Origin: Thermoproteota archaeon
GTDB taxonomy: Archaea > Thermoproteota > Thermoprotei_A > Sulfolobales > NBVN01
Direction of reading: 5' to 3'
Assembly: GCA_030550455.1 (NCBI GenBank)
Contig: JAUQPH010000002.1
Span: forward strand, 226,950 to 290,949
Length of the DNA stretch: 64,000 nt
Part shown: piece by piece, positions 51,377 through 60,835 of the stretch
How positions within the stretch are numbered: the first letter of the stretch is position 1
Layout: every line of letters starts with the position of its first letter
Translations under genes and position numbers: made by a program
Notes under the pieces: generated by a model
Databases searched by the model: none
What the model saw: the letters and a program-made list of their open reading frames with translations, nothing else
Told to the model about the DNA's origin: nothing

Positions 51377-53152
51377 GTGGTACTTAGGAGCTTAGTGGAA
51401 GTTTCTAAGGTAATTGAGACTTTAGTCCATATTCCAAGGTACGCAGTGGAGGGTGTTGCTGGTAGCTACTTAGTGTATGGTTCTACCGAGGGAGGTGTGT
51501 ATAGCGCTTATGCCATTAACTTGGAAACAGGTGTGAAAAAGCTTGTAGCGTCGGAAGTGCATATGCTTATAGAAGTTCATGAATCTTCCAGTAAGGTAGT
51601 ATTTTTAAGAGATGTTAGTAAGGGATTCGAGCTATCAAAGGTTTATGCTTACGATATCGAGACAGGTGAAGACATCACCGTGTCTGAGGGCATTGAGCCA
51701 CAAAGAATAGCTGGACTAGCTTTTGACGGTGTTCGAGTTGCTTGGTCTGGTGCGACGAAAACTGGTGCTGGAATATACCTAGCTGATATAGCTAAAGGAA
51801 CTGTCGAAAAAATTGCTGAAACTAAGGGTAGAGAATTCGTTACTGATGTTAATGAGAGATACATAGTTGGCTTCGGTCACCTCGTGGGCAACCCGTTTTC
51901 GACAGAATTACTAATAGTGGACACCTTAACTAGCGCTCAAGAGGTATTCACACCTAAGGAGGGCTCGAGTAACTTCCACCCCAAGCTTTGTGGAACTAAG
52001 TTGCTGTTCGCTAGCAACTTCGAAGACGGAGACAAGATGAGGCTCTACTCACTAGACCTCAGTACCAGAGAAGTTGAAAGAGTAAAGTTCAAGTACTCCG
52101 ACCTAGAGAATTACGAACCGACAGAGTTCGTCGACTTCGGGTGGATGGCCGATGGTAGAGTTTGGGCTATAGGTAAGAAGAAGGGTAACTCGAAGCTGTT
52201 TATAGACGGAAGAAGTTTAGGACCGGATACCGGCTTCGTATCGTCAGCAGCATCATACCGTAATAAATTCTACATAACTCACTCGAGTCTTAGAACTCCA
52301 CCGAAGATTTTAGCAGTAGATATCGATAGCGGTGCCACAGATATCCTCATAGATAACCCACTACCTCATGAGATAGCTGAAAGACTGGGTGAGATTAAGT
52401 TTGTTGAAGTAGAGTCGTTCGATGGCCTGAAGATACCGACATATGTACTCGAATCGAGAGTTTCACCAAAGCCGGGACCTACCGTAGTGTACCCACACGG
52501 GGGTCCTTGGTCTGAAGTAGCTAACTCCTGGACACCGATAGTCGCTGCTCTAGCTGCTCTAGGCTACCACGTAGTTGCTCCAAACTTTAGGGGCTCGACT
52601 GGGTACGGTGAGAAGTTTAGGTTAATGGACATAGGTGATCCAGGCGGTGCTGACATGGAGGATGTCGCAGCAGCTAGAGGATGGGCTGTAAAACACGGTC
52701 TTGCTAGAGATAGTGATGTTTCAATCGTTGGCTATAGCTATGGGGGATACACTACGCTTATGCAGTTAACTACAAGACCCAGGCTCTGGAAATGTGGTGT
52801 TGCTGGTGCCCCAGTAGCTGACTGGGAGATGATGTATGAGCTGGCCGACAGGTACTTTAAGACCTTTCAGGAAGTGTTATTCGCAGGCAAAAAGACGTTA
52901 TTCAAAGAGAGATCTCCAATAACTTATGTAGAGAACTTGGAATCACCTTTATGCATAGTACAACCTCAAAACGACTCTAGAACACCAATACAGCCCGTAC
53001 TAGACTTCATTAACAAGCTTGTCGCTCGCGGTAAAACGTTCGAGCTCCACGTCCTACCGGATATAGGTCACACAGTCTCACTAAGTAATGAAGCTCTAGC
53101 TAAGTTTCTAATGTATGCAGCTGTGTTCCTCGCCAGATGCTACTCTAGCTAA
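51377..53152 (+). CDS. S9-family prolyl oligopeptidase/acylaminoacyl-peptidase
   Basis: Serine peptidase of 591 residues with an N-terminal beta-propeller (residues about 20-330, repeated strands such as YVLAYDIETGED; LYSLDLSTREVE) and a C-terminal alpha/beta hydrolase. Catalytic triad: Ser in the GYSYGG nucleophile elbow (SIVGYSYGGYTTL near residue 450), Asp in CIVQPQNDSRTPIQP near residue 538, and His in LPDIGHTVS near residue 571. The oxyanion segment VVYPHGGPWSEVANSW lies near residue 372. Typical for archaeal acylaminoacyl-peptidases, releasing N-acylated amino acids from short peptides. TTG or GTG near 51377; the start GTGGTACTT is used. Confidence 0.92.
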   Translation: MVLRSLVEVSKVIETLVHIPRYAVEGVAGSYLVYGSTEGGVYSAYAINLETGVKKLVASEVHMLIEVHESSSKVVFLRDVSKGFELSKVYAYDIETGEDITVSEGIEPQRIAGLAFDGVRVAWSGATKTGAGIYLADIAKGTVEKIAETKGREFVTDVNERYIVGFGHLVGNPFSTELLIVDTLTSAQEVFTPKEGSSNFHPKLCGTKLLFASNFEDGDKMRLYSLDLSTREVERVKFKYSDLENYEPTEFVDFGWMADGRVWAIGKKKGNSKLFIDGRSLGPDTGFVSSAASYRNKFYITHSSLRTPPKILAVDIDSGATDILIDNPLPHEIAERLGEIKFVEVESFDGLKIPTYVLESRVSPKPGPTVVYPHGGPWSEVANSWTPIVAALAALGYHVVAPNFRGSTGYGEKFRLMDIGDPGGADMEDVAAARGWAVKHGLARDSDVSIVGYSYGGYTTLMQLTTRPRLWKCGVAGAPVADWEMMYELADRYFKTFQEVLFAGKKTLFKERSPITYVENLESPLCIVQPQNDSRTPIQPVLDFINKLVARGKTFELHVLPDIGHTVSLSNEALAKFLMYAAVFLARCYSS

Positions 53153-53454
53153 CTTGTATACGAGGAAACCTCTTGAACTCTCACCAGCTCTATGATCCTT
53201 AATAACACATTGTAATGTGATACATTATGATAATCTCCCTTATTTAGACTCTATAACTAGATTAGTCTAAACGCTACGCTTCCTTATTGCGAGCCTGCCG
53301 TTTTCATACCTGAGGAGTAGAGGTACTTCTAAAAAGCTGGGGACGTGGTCCTTGTGGGCGACTAAATTCAACACTCGATATACGTTCAAGGAGAGAGAAG
53401 AGTCAGAATGATGGGATATTTTATTTGTTGGGTTTAGTAAGTGTGGGTTATTAA
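53153..53454. other. Intergenic region of 302 bp
   Basis: Between the S9 peptidase and the MBL hydrolase. I see no gene or repeat family member. An AT-rich A-box-like TATTTTATTTG (near 53410) precedes the MBL gene. Confidence 0.4.
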
Positions 53455-54360
53455 ATGAGCGACTCAGACTCTTATCGAATAGTAAGCGCTGAAATCACCG
53501 TATTAGTCGATGATTACTCTGGGTTTACGAGACTCCTAGCGGAGCATGGATTTAGTGCGTTAGTTTCCATACTCTATAGCGACGGTACGGTGTTTAGAGT
53601 TCTCCTAGATAGCGGTAGCTCTGGAAGCGTTCTCATCAAGAATGCCTCATCACTAGGGGTAAGTCTTGAGTCTGTTGACGTAATAGCGTTATCCCACAGA
53701 CACTACGACCACAGTGGAGGGTTGTCTAAATTAATAGCGACAGTAGGCAGTAAACCTGTAATAGCCCATCCTGACGTACTTAGGCCTTGCTATAGTAAGT
53801 CTCGTGGGTTCACAAGGTTTGATGTAGGTATGCCTCCCGCAGTCAAGAGGTCTCTACAAAGACTTGAGTTAGTGCTAACTAAAAAGCCTACAGAGTTAGC
53901 ACCCGGTGTTTGGTTTTTGGGTGAAGTAGACAGGTACTACGACAGCAACTACGCTATAAAAAACTTTAGAACTACTTCAGGTGAAGCCATAGTAGACGAG
54001 CTACTTCTAGACGATACTGCTATAGCGGTTAGCTTAGGTGAGAAAGCGATTGTGATCGCAGGCTGTTCTCACTCCGGGATAGCTAACATAGTTAGGCAAG
54101 CGAAGAGATTAACAGGTGCCAGAGAGATAGTAGTTCTAGGTGGTTTTCACTTAATGAGTGCCGATTCCGAAACGATATCTAGGGTTGTTGAAGAGCTAGT
54201 CCATGAGGGTATAGTCGACGTATACGCAGGGCACTGCACTGGGTTAAGAGGTGAAGCAAGGCTTCTAGAGAGATTTGGTGATAGAATGACCAAGATACAT
54301 TCAGGCTACAGGTTGAGAATTGAACAACCCATGGAAAGCCAACTTCTACGAGGGAGCTAG
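53455..54360 (+). CDS. Metallo-beta-lactamase-fold hydrolase (COG1237 type)
   Basis: 301 residues, ATG 53455. The HxHxDH metal motif is ALSHRHYDHSGGL near residue 80. Further metal ligands are AIVIAGCSHSGIANIV (His near residue 203) and the terminal VYAGHCTGLRG (His near residue 261). These blocks are characteristic of the COG1237 branch, which includes a ribofuranosylaminobenzene phosphate synthase linked to methanopterin biosynthesis. Specific substrate is not clear from sequence. Its stop overlaps the convergent BCCP gene by 4 bp. Confidence 0.85.
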   Translation: MSDSDSYRIVSAEITVLVDDYSGFTRLLAEHGFSALVSILYSDGTVFRVLLDSGSSGSVLIKNASSLGVSLESVDVIALSHRHYDHSGGLSKLIATVGSKPVIAHPDVLRPCYSKSRGFTRFDVGMPPAVKRSLQRLELVLTKKPTELAPGVWFLGEVDRYYDSNYAIKNFRTTSGEAIVDELLLDDTAIAVSLGEKAIVIAGCSHSGIANIVRQAKRLTGAREIVVLGGFHLMSADSETISRVVEELVHEGIVDVYAGHCTGLRGEARLLERFGDRMTKIHSGYRLRIEQPMESQLLRGS

Positions 54361-54890
54361 TCTAAGAGTATCAAGGGGTCTCCAACATTTACGAAGTCTC
54401 CAGGTCTTACTCTTACCTCTTTCACTTTGCCACTCTTATCACTAAAGATCTCCACCTCCATCTTCATCGACTCTAAGGTAGCGACCAACTTTCCGGGATT
54501 TACGAGTTCTCCGGGACTAACTAAGACCTTCAAAACCTTACCTGGAATAGGAGAAGCTATTGTCGCACCACCTACCGCTGTTACTGGAGCGGTCGGCGTG
54601 GCCGCTGGAGTTATCGCCGCTGGTGCTGTCTCAGAACTAGTTTCAGGCCTCCTGCTACCTCCATCGGAAGGAGGTTTAGCTTTGTCGGTAGTGGGAGTCT
54701 TTGGTTCTACAGAGCTAACGGTAGCAGCACTAGGTTGAGGTTTTACGATAGTCTGCCCGCCTTCTACGAACACGTCAAGTTCGGTGTTCTCCACCAATAC
54801 TTTAAACCTACCTTCTCCAATAGGTCTAACGAGTACATTATAGGTCTTGTCACCAACTCTCACTACGTAGCCATACGGATACTCACTCAT
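54357..54890 (-). CDS. Biotin carboxyl carrier protein
   Basis: 177 residues from ATG 54890 (MSEYPYGYVVRVGDKTYNV); an A-box ACTTAAAAGC at about 54925-54934 implies this leaderless start, whereas the longer frame to 55025 has no such support. After an N-terminal domain and a Ala/Pro/Thr-rich linker (residues about 70-110), the biotinyl domain carries the motif ATLESMKMEVEIF, with Lys as the attachment site and Ser preceding Met (family usually has Ala). It ends VRPGDFVNVGDPLILLD. The carrier serves an acyl-CoA or pyruvate-type carboxylase; no carboxylase genes are within this window, so partner subunits lie elsewhere. Confidence 0.85.
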   Translation of the reverse strand: MSEYPYGYVVRVGDKTYNVLVRPIGEGRFKVLVENTELDVFVEGGQTIVKPQPSAATVSSVEPKTPTTDKAKPPSDGGSRRPETSSETAPAAITPAATPTAPVTAVGGATIASPIPGKVLKVLVSPGELVNPGKLVATLESMKMEVEIFSDKSGKVKEVRVRPGDFVNVGDPLILLD

Positions 54891-55145
54891 TAGCTTTCGC
54901 CGTAAGTAACTATCAATCATAGCTTTTAAGTTTTGAGAAAAGTTTGAGACCCGGTTCGAGCCTGGTCGTATCCGCACAGTCCTGTAAACTCCGCAGTTCG
55001 CAGGATAGCATCCTCGTTTCTTCATGCTTTGTTATTTAACTCTCTCAGTTTTGCCACTCATTTGTAGGAATGTAGTGTGTATCCACGATGTAACGACCGT
55101 TTTGGTGCATTAAGTTTATTAGGGTTTTTCTAGGAATGCTCTAAG

Positions 55146-55237
55146 ACTAGGTGTGATCTCCGTGCTACATGGCTCGAGGGTACCCACGACCTCCGCGTGG
55201 AGTAACCAGTAGCTGTAGTGATCCGTGGAGCTGAGGC
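55146..55237 (+). repeat. Structured repeat family A, copy 4
   Basis: GTGTGATCTCCGTGCTACATGGCTCGAGGGTACCCACGACCTCCGCGTGGAGTAACCAGTAGC aligns with the copy at 7384 (GTGGGCCCCGTGCTGTTGGGCTCGAAGGGTGCCCGTGACTCCTGCGTAGAG). The stem ACCTCCGCG/CGTGGAG and TAGCTGTAG-type ends are kept. It is decayed and lacks coding capacity. Confidence 0.45.
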
Positions 55238-55433
55238 TTTATCTAAACTCCTGACTTCTCTTTATACCAGGTTACTCTAGAATGCTACTTGCTACCTCTA
55301 TGAAGAACCTCTACGAGCTATCTAGTCCTAGTGATTTACCGGTAGTCTTCGAAGGGATCTACTCAAGAGTGGAATAAGCTCTACCAGTCTTACTTAAAGC
55401 AGTTCTAGAATGTAAACCTAGCTACTTAAACTA

Positions 55434-55724
55434 GGGGGTTCAGCTCTGATGCAGGTTTATATCGGTTGGTTTCATTGCCTCATCTCTTTCCCCCGCATTC
55501 CACTCGGGTTTTCATCGGGCTTGGGGGCGTTTAGGGCGACCCCAAGCACCCCACATCTTAGATGTCTCGGGGAGAGCCACCATCTATACTATCAAACGGC
55601 TCTCGATCCCTCATCGAGATGTATCTACATATATCACTGTATCACTGTATAAGGTGTCTATAAACGTTTCTATAAATACCAACCGATACGAACAAATATG
55701 AAAAACGAAACACCTTCACAAGGC
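55434..55724 (-). mobile_element. MITE-like non-autonomous IS200/IS605-type element, copy 2
   Basis: A 291-bp unit with high identity to 6463-6745 over its whole length. Its right-end side contains CCACTCGGGTTTTCATCGGGC, which is closer to the intact tnpB tail at 32663-32800 than is copy 1. It has an 10-bp tandem duplication (TATCACTGTA repeated) that copy 1 lacks. The element ends 48 bp before the ThrRS start. TATA-like boxes on the + strand (TCTATAAACG at 55657-55666 and TCTATAAATA at 55669-55678) point toward ThrRS. Confidence 0.75.
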
Positions 55725-55771
55725 TTAGAGTCTTACTTATTTTTTCGTTTTTGTTTTCTCTACGGGTAAGC

Positions 55772-57622
55772 ATGAGAACCCTACTCATACATGCTAGGAA
55801 CTTCGAGTATAACGCTTTAGAAAAAGCTATAGATGCTGCAGAAGTCCTAACTAGTGAGAACTCTTCCGGTAAGTTTTCTAACGCTTTAGTAGTTTTTATT
55901 ACGGTTGAGAAAGGCGACGCTTCCGCTCTTCACACTCTAGTAGGAAATGTAGCTGACGATATAGTTAAGGTCTTTACTAGCGTTAAGGCTGACTCCGTCG
56001 TTCTCTATCCTTATGCGCACCTCTCTAAGAACCTAGCAGACTCTGAGGAATCATTATTGCTACTCTCCGAACTAGAGATAGAGCTAAAGAATCGAGGCAT
56101 TAAAGTTTATAGAGCTCCTTTTGGCTGGTATAAAGAGTTTAAACTTGATTGCTTTGGTCACCCGCTGTCGGAACTCTCGCGTGAGTTTAAGGCTGAAGAA
56201 GTTAAGAAGGCTAAGTCTATTGAAAAAAGATACATCGTTTTACTACCTTCTGGTGAAGTAGTAGAACCCGAGAGATATCTAAAAGACGGGGAAGATCAAG
56301 AACTTAAGATCCTCATATCAAAGGAGGTCTTCAGGAAGGAGCTCCCCGGAGGGGAACCAGAGGTTTCTGAAGCCTGTAATAGGTTTGGATTCGAGTGGGA
56401 ACCTATGTCCGATGCCGGTCACATGAGGTATGGGCCGCATGCTACAGTTATGGTAGAAGCTGTCTCGAGTTACGCTTGGGAAGTAGCGAAATCTCTCGGA
56501 ATACCCTTGATGAGGGTTAGAGGTACTAACATGTTCAACACTAAGTTTAAACCGATAAGAGAACACGCCGAGCTTTTTGGCGACAGGCTGTACGAGGTTG
56601 AAACCGATAGAGGTACTCACGTACTCAGATATGCCGCCTGCCATCAGCAGTTCGCAATGGTTAAAGACTGGATAATCAGCTATAGAGACATGCCATTTGG
56701 GGTCTTTGAAGTAGCCGATAGCTATAGGTACGAACAACCAGGTGAACTGCAGATATGCTTTAGGTTAAGGAAGTTCTCTATGCCGGATCTCCACATATTC
56801 ACGAGAGATATTCAGGAAGCCTTGGAGCTTAGCAAGCTAGTTCAAAGAAAAATACACGAAGAGATCTGGAAGCTTGGACGTAAGTATATCGCTCTCTACA
56901 ACGTAACAGAAGATTTCTACAAAGAACGCTTTAACGACTTAGTTAAGCTCGTTCAGGGTGATGGTAGACCTGCTCTAGTGGCCATACTACCCTCAGGTGT
57001 GTACTATTGGGTCTTGAACGTCGAGTACATAGTCATAGATACTTTAGGAAAACCTGCTGAAATCGCTACTTTTCAGATAGATGTAGGCAACGCTAAGCGA
57101 TTCGGTATTAAATACGTTACTGAAAGCGGAGAAGAGAGTTACCCAATAATAATTCATACAGCCATAATAGGCTCAATTGAGAGATACATCTATGCTGTTA
57201 TAGATACAGCAGTATCTAGGAAGAAGCGCGGGCAGGTCCCAACGATCCCGACATGGTTAGCACCTATTCAGGCTAGAATAATCCCTGTATCCCAGAAGTA
57301 TTTAGACTACGCAAAGGAAGTATTAAACTACCTTGTAAGTTGTGGAATAAGAGCAGACTTAGACGACAGAGACCTCAGCCTAGCAAAGAAAATAAGAGAA
57401 GCAGGAGTAGAGTGGATTCCATACTGTATAGTAGTTGGCGAAAGAGAGTATAGCACGAAAACAGTTAATGTAAGAATTAGGGAAGACGGAACACAGAAAG
57501 TTATGAAGCTAGAGGAGCTAGTCGAAGTCATTAAAAAAGACATTGGCTCCTACCCCCAGATACCTCAAGCAACCCCTCTGTATTTAAGCAAGAGACCTAC
57601 ACTAAACTACCTCCCGAAATAG
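55772..57622 (+). CDS. thrS: Threonyl-tRNA synthetase (archaeal type, with N-terminal editing domain)
   Basis: 616 residues from ATG 55772 (MRTLLIHARNFEY). N-terminal 145 residues form the archaeal editing domain, DTD-like (KADSVVLYPYAHLSKNLADSEESLLLLSELEIELKNRG, then PFGWYKEFKLDCFGHPLSELSREF), which removes mischarged serine. The class II catalytic core follows: motif 2 VLRYAACHQQFAMVKDWIISYRDMPFGVFEV near residue 290, with zinc-ligand Cys and His present, then the anticodon-binding domain (ARIIPVSQKYLDYAKEVLNYLVSCGIRADLDDRD near residue 505). Both activities in one protein, in contrast to Sulfolobales, which split them. A MITE-like element lies 48 bp upstream. Confidence 0.95.
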   Translation: MRTLLIHARNFEYNALEKAIDAAEVLTSENSSGKFSNALVVFITVEKGDASALHTLVGNVADDIVKVFTSVKADSVVLYPYAHLSKNLADSEESLLLLSELEIELKNRGIKVYRAPFGWYKEFKLDCFGHPLSELSREFKAEEVKKAKSIEKRYIVLLPSGEVVEPERYLKDGEDQELKILISKEVFRKELPGGEPEVSEACNRFGFEWEPMSDAGHMRYGPHATVMVEAVSSYAWEVAKSLGIPLMRVRGTNMFNTKFKPIREHAELFGDRLYEVETDRGTHVLRYAACHQQFAMVKDWIISYRDMPFGVFEVADSYRYEQPGELQICFRLRKFSMPDLHIFTRDIQEALELSKLVQRKIHEEIWKLGRKYIALYNVTEDFYKERFNDLVKLVQGDGRPALVAILPSGVYYWVLNVEYIVIDTLGKPAEIATFQIDVGNAKRFGIKYVTESGEESYPIIIHTAIIGSIERYIYAVIDTAVSRKKRGQVPTIPTWLAPIQARIIPVSQKYLDYAKEVLNYLVSCGIRADLDDRDLSLAKKIREAGVEWIPYCIVVGEREYSTKTVNVRIREDGTQKVMKLEELVEVIKKDIGSYPQIPQATPLYLSKRPTLNYLPK

Positions 57623-58043
57623 GCTGCCCGACACTTTCGTCGCTTTATTAAATGAATAGATTACACTTTTGCGTATTTACGCTATCGAACTATCTCTCAG
57701 TTAAGCGAGTAAGTACCGTAGCTATAAGAGTAAAACAATGCATTGAAATCTGTACGTCAAGCTACAGCGCTTGAAGAAATCGAAAGTTTAACATAATGGT
57801 CTTATTTAATCTTTCTTAAATTTAATTTTCCACTAGCATATAAGTCTTGATGTTCGGTGATGAGCGTTGCCGAGACGATTGGTGAGTAAATGAACCTCCT
57901 CTGAGCAGTCTGTAATCAAAAGTGGCTTCCGCTTTAAGAAGAGTACGTATACCTTTGAAGCATGTTCCCAGAAGCTCTCGTATTACGAGTTTCGCTTGGG
58001 CGTAGTTTATTATTCTTCGAAGCTATAGATTCTCGGGAGGATT
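57623..58043. other. 421-bp intergenic region with a possible sRNA
   Basis: No protein gene. A candidate C/D box sRNA lies near 57857-57905. The rest is AT-rich. GGAGGATT just before 58044 is the ribosome-binding site of the next gene. Confidence 0.4.
57857..57905 (+). ncRNA. Possible C/D box sRNA
   Basis: Box C GTGATGA (57857-57863) lies 20-25 bp after an A-box CATATAAG (near 57837). A C'-like TGGTGA (57880-57885) and box D CTGA (57901-57904) follow, separated by a 15-nt guide. The D' candidate CCGA (57870-57873) is only 6 nt from box C, and normal spacing is about 12, so this one is much weaker than the sRNA at 34425. Confidence 0.3.
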
Positions 58044-58892
58044 GTGCCTAAGAGAAGCAAGAGACCTGCTAACGAGGAGTCGGCTAAGCAGAACCGTGAG
58101 AAAACAAAGAAGCAAGCTGAAGAAAAAAAGGAGGAACCTAGTAGGAAACCCTCAAGTAAGAGAGAGGTAGATCTTGACTCTTGGATTGAGAAAAATATCG
58201 ATGAAGTAGTGTCTAGAGCCGGCTTAGACTACCTAGGAATTAATAGAGAATCGTGGATCGAGATACTTAAGGATGTGCTAGTAGAGCTCTATGGGTCGAC
58301 TAGTAGCTACAAGTCCGCTGAAGACATAGCGAAAAGGCTAACTAGAAACTCAGATAAACTTTTTCCAGTTATAGCAACTAGACTTGCTCATCTCCTAGAG
58401 GATCCGTCAGCAGACCAGCTAGAGTTTATCGTCGCATACGTCGGAGACTCTGTACTCGAGCTAGCTCCCAGAATCTACCGCTGGATCGCTAAATCGGGTA
58501 GAAGAGACTTACTAGACTCACTGAAGTACAAGTGGGGGACGGCCTGGTCTAGGACAAGAACCCCGGTGCTTCCAGTCGCTTGTCCTAGGTGCGGTTTTAA
58601 CTCACTAATGCCGGACTTAGTCTGTTTAATTTGCGGTGCGTCAGTACCAGAAAAAGAAGTTAAGGTGTTTACTAACTTTCACGATAGGTTTATGGAGGCT
58701 CTTCTCTCTATGGAGTGCTCGGAGCTTGAAAAAATGCTGAGGTACGATTATGTCTTAATGAACGACCTTGAAGTAAAGCTCCCGTCAGGTAGCCGCCTCC
58801 CGATAGATATAGAAGTGTACTTGAGTAAATCCGAGAAGGAGTTAGTGAGGAATATATTCCAGTCGAGGTGCTTGAATGAGGTTACTAAATGA
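58044..58892 (+). CDS. Hypothetical zinc-ribbon protein with a basic N-terminus
   Basis: 282 residues, GTG 58044 behind GGAGGATT. The first 40 residues are Lys/Arg/Glu-rich and probably disordered (KRSKRPANEESAKQNREKTKKQAEEKKEE). A helical region follows. Near residue 178 lies a zinc ribbon, ACPRCGFNSLMPDLVCLICGAS. The C-terminus continues with more helices (FHDRFMEALLSMECSELEKML). Not recognised. Followed by a small gene that overlaps by 17 bp, so the two are linked. Confidence 0.62.
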   Translation: MPKRSKRPANEESAKQNREKTKKQAEEKKEEPSRKPSSKREVDLDSWIEKNIDEVVSRAGLDYLGINRESWIEILKDVLVELYGSTSSYKSAEDIAKRLTRNSDKLFPVIATRLAHLLEDPSADQLEFIVAYVGDSVLELAPRIYRWIAKSGRRDLLDSLKYKWGTAWSRTRTPVLPVACPRCGFNSLMPDLVCLICGASVPEKEVKVFTNFHDRFMEALLSMECSELEKMLRYDYVLMNDLEVKLPSGSRLPIDIEVYLSKSEKELVRNIFQSRCLNEVTK

Positions 58893-59205
58893 TATAGAAG
58901 ACTTGAGGAAGCTCGTTTATAGTAGTAGAATAGCCGTCGTAGCTTATTTAGGTAGTAATGAAAAGCTGAACGATTACGTGATTAGAGTTCTTAGAGCTCT
59001 AGAAGATGCTTCAAAAGAGGCTATAGCGTACGGGTCATACCGAGTAAGTGAGGGTCTTGAGGAAGTGGTAATTGTTGTATATATAGATGGTAGGGAGGTT
59101 CTAGAGCAAAGATGTTACTTCATGAAGTTAGACCTCGATGTGGTAGCCCTTAAGATGGGTATTCGAGAGGTAACCAACTCTCTTGGGATAGTAACACCGT
59201 TCTAA
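58876..59205 (+). CDS. Hypothetical protein, 109 residues, linked to the zinc-ribbon gene
   Basis: ATG overlaps the preceding stop region by 17 bp. Alpha/beta pattern: LRKLVYSSRIAVVAYLGSNEKLNDYVIRVLRALEDASKEAI, then EVVIVVYIDGREVLEQRCYF. No known motif. Soluble, two cysteines at most. Probably forms a translationally coupled pair with the upstream zinc-ribbon protein. Confidence 0.58.
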   Translation: MRLLNDIEDLRKLVYSSRIAVVAYLGSNEKLNDYVIRVLRALEDASKEAIAYGSYRVSEGLEEVVIVVYIDGREVLEQRCYFMKLDLDVVALKMGIREVTNSLGIVTPF

Positions 59206-59231
59206 CACAAGGATAGGCTTGGATATCTCTG

Positions 59232-59891
59232 TTAACTGCTACCCCTAGTAACATATCTATTAAACTCTCTTAGTGCTTTAACTAAGCTCGGAACACTGTC
59301 TTCCCGTATTTCTGCTACTAGTTCTACTAGGTTATTTTTAGTAAACGCCGATAGTTTATAGATCTTTAACTCCGCCGATTCGAGAAGCCTCTTGACGAGC
59401 TCTACGTCACCCGAGTCCTCGTAGTAGACCACGTAGTTACCTCTAGATGTCTCGATAACTCGCTTAGATATTACCTCTGTTTTCGCACCTAGATCTCTTA
59501 ATAAAACGGCTCGCAACCTATTTTCGCTCAAATCAACTGCGTGAACGTCTCTCACTACGTGACGTCTAAAGTTTTCAATGGCTATTTCTAGTCTGTCAGT
59601 TCTCTTTAGGGCTCTTGCTATAGGGTAGTATAGAATCGAGTGCCTAGGTGCTGTAGTAAAAAGTATGTACACTCTATCACCACTTTCTAGCTCGTACTTA
59701 GCTCTATAGCCAACAAGGTAGCCTAAGAGAACGTAAGTTTTATCTACAGGTTTAAACGCTTTCTCTAGTTCTTCCGTTACTCTCTTAGTTAAAACAAGAG
59801 TTTTTTTCCTCATCCTAAAATACCAAACTACGGAAGCTACTGCGAGAAAGGACAGAAAAGCCACGATTATGAAATCGGGTAGAACTGTCAC
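59232..59891 (-). CDS. Membrane-anchored hypothetical protein downstream of the Get3-like ATPase
   Basis: 219 residues with one N-terminal helix (FIIVAFLSFLAVASVVWYF) and a cytoplasmic domain that starts with a basic stretch (RMRKKTLVLTKRVTEELEKAF). The rest alternates strands and helices (TYVLLGYLVGYRAKYELESGDRVYILFTTAPRHS). Its ATG overlaps the end of the Get3-like gene by 4 bp, so translation is coupled. A membrane-bound partner of a Get3-like ATPase would be a reasonable receptor candidate; this is inference from position and topology only. Confidence 0.6.
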   Translation of the reverse strand: MTVLPDFIIVAFLSFLAVASVVWYFRMRKKTLVLTKRVTEELEKAFKPVDKTYVLLGYLVGYRAKYELESGDRVYILFTTAPRHSILYYPIARALKRTDRLEIAIENFRRHVVRDVHAVDLSENRLRAVLLRDLGAKTEVISKRVIETSRGNYVVYYEDSGDVELVKRLLESAELKIYKLSAFTKNNLVELVAEIREDSVPSLVKALREFNRYVTRGSS

Positions 59892-60835
59892 TGCTTAAAC
59901 ACCTTTATCTTAGTTTTCAGCGCCTCGATATCGGACATGTTCTCAGTAGGCTTTCTCAAGTGCTCTATTACAGCATAACTGATACCGAAACTCCCAAGCT
60001 CTTTGAGAAAGTCTTTCTGCATTTCCTGCTGACCTAGCTCGAAAGCTATGCTGTCTGGCAGTACTTTATTGAGTACAAGAAGCCTAGGTTTTACCCCTAA
60101 ATTACTTTTTAGAAATTCGTAGGTCTCCTTGAGTTCGTACATTGGTAGAGGTTCTGGTGTAGCTACTAAAACGTAAGACGCGCGAGCATCAGAGCAAAGA
60201 ACTGAGTCGAGAAGTTTAAACTCCTCACGCATATCGTAGAGTTTGAGCAACGCTTTATCTCTAACATCCACGCTTTTCCCCAACGTCCTAGCTATTACAT
60301 AACGTAGGGAGACTATCCTCTCTCTAATCTCGATTAACTTACTTAACCATGTGAGATAGAGCTTAGGTAGAGCGAGAGTCCGTAGTGTGACACCCGTAGG
60401 TGGAGTATCTATTACGACGTAGTTGTACTCGCTTCTTAGTGCCTCACTTATCTTGCTAAGCAGGACTTCTTCTTCTACACCTGGAGTGTACTTTATGGCG
60501 TTAACGATATTATCAAGGTTCAGTACGGCGAGAGACGGTAAAATCTCTTGAAGAAGCTCAGCATATTTAGACGTTAGCCTACGCACCTCCTTTTCTATAG
60601 AGACCTGTCTAACGTGAAGGTGGTTATTAACTTCTTTAAAGTCTTCTCCAGACAGACCTAGGTACCTGGCTAAGTGCTTTGCTGGATCTAAACTAAGTAG
60701 TAAAGTTTTTCCTATACGACTCAACTCCATCGCTATGAGTATCGACACCGTGGTCTTACCGACACCTCCCTTGCCTATTACTACAACGATATGAGGACAA
60801 CAGCTTAGTGGCTCAAGTGCGTCAACTAAACTCAT
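59888..60835 (-). CDS. ArsA/Get3-family ATPase
   Basis: Deviant Walker A ATPase of 315 residues: VVVIGKGGVGKTTVSILIAMEL near residue 16, followed by switch I, P-loop and A-loop elements of the SIMIBI class (LLLSLDPAKHLARYLG near residue 44, YVVIDTPPTGVTLRTLALP near residue 138). The ATG at 60835 overlaps the stop of the preceding gene (TAATG). Conserved cysteines for Get3 dimerisation are not obvious, and no arsB or arsenical genes are near, which favours a Get3-type targeting role over arsenite export. Confidence 0.85.
   Translation of the reverse strand: MSLVDALEPLSCCPHIVVVIGKGGVGKTTVSILIAMELSRIGKTLLLSLDPAKHLARYLGLSGEDFKEVNNHLHVRQVSIEKEVRRLTSKYAELLQEILPSLAVLNLDNIVNAIKYTPGVEEEVLLSKISEALRSEYNYVVIDTPPTGVTLRTLALPKLYLTWLSKLIEIRERIVSLRYVIARTLGKSVDVRDKALLKLYDMREEFKLLDSVLCSDARASYVLVATPEPLPMYELKETYEFLKSNLGVKPRLLVLNKVLPDSIAFELGQQEMQKDFLKELGSFGISYAVIEHLRKPTENMSDIEALKTKIKVFKQ

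Larger units (their letters stand above)
54891..55771. other. 880-bp intergenic region with two mobile relics
   Basis: Holds the A-box of the BCCP gene (54925-54934), a family A relic (55146-55237) and the MITE-like copy (55434-55724). A 31-codon frame at 55280-55378 (MLLATSMKNLYELSSPSDLP) is too short to judge. The ThrRS start follows 48 bp after the element. Confidence 0.5.
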
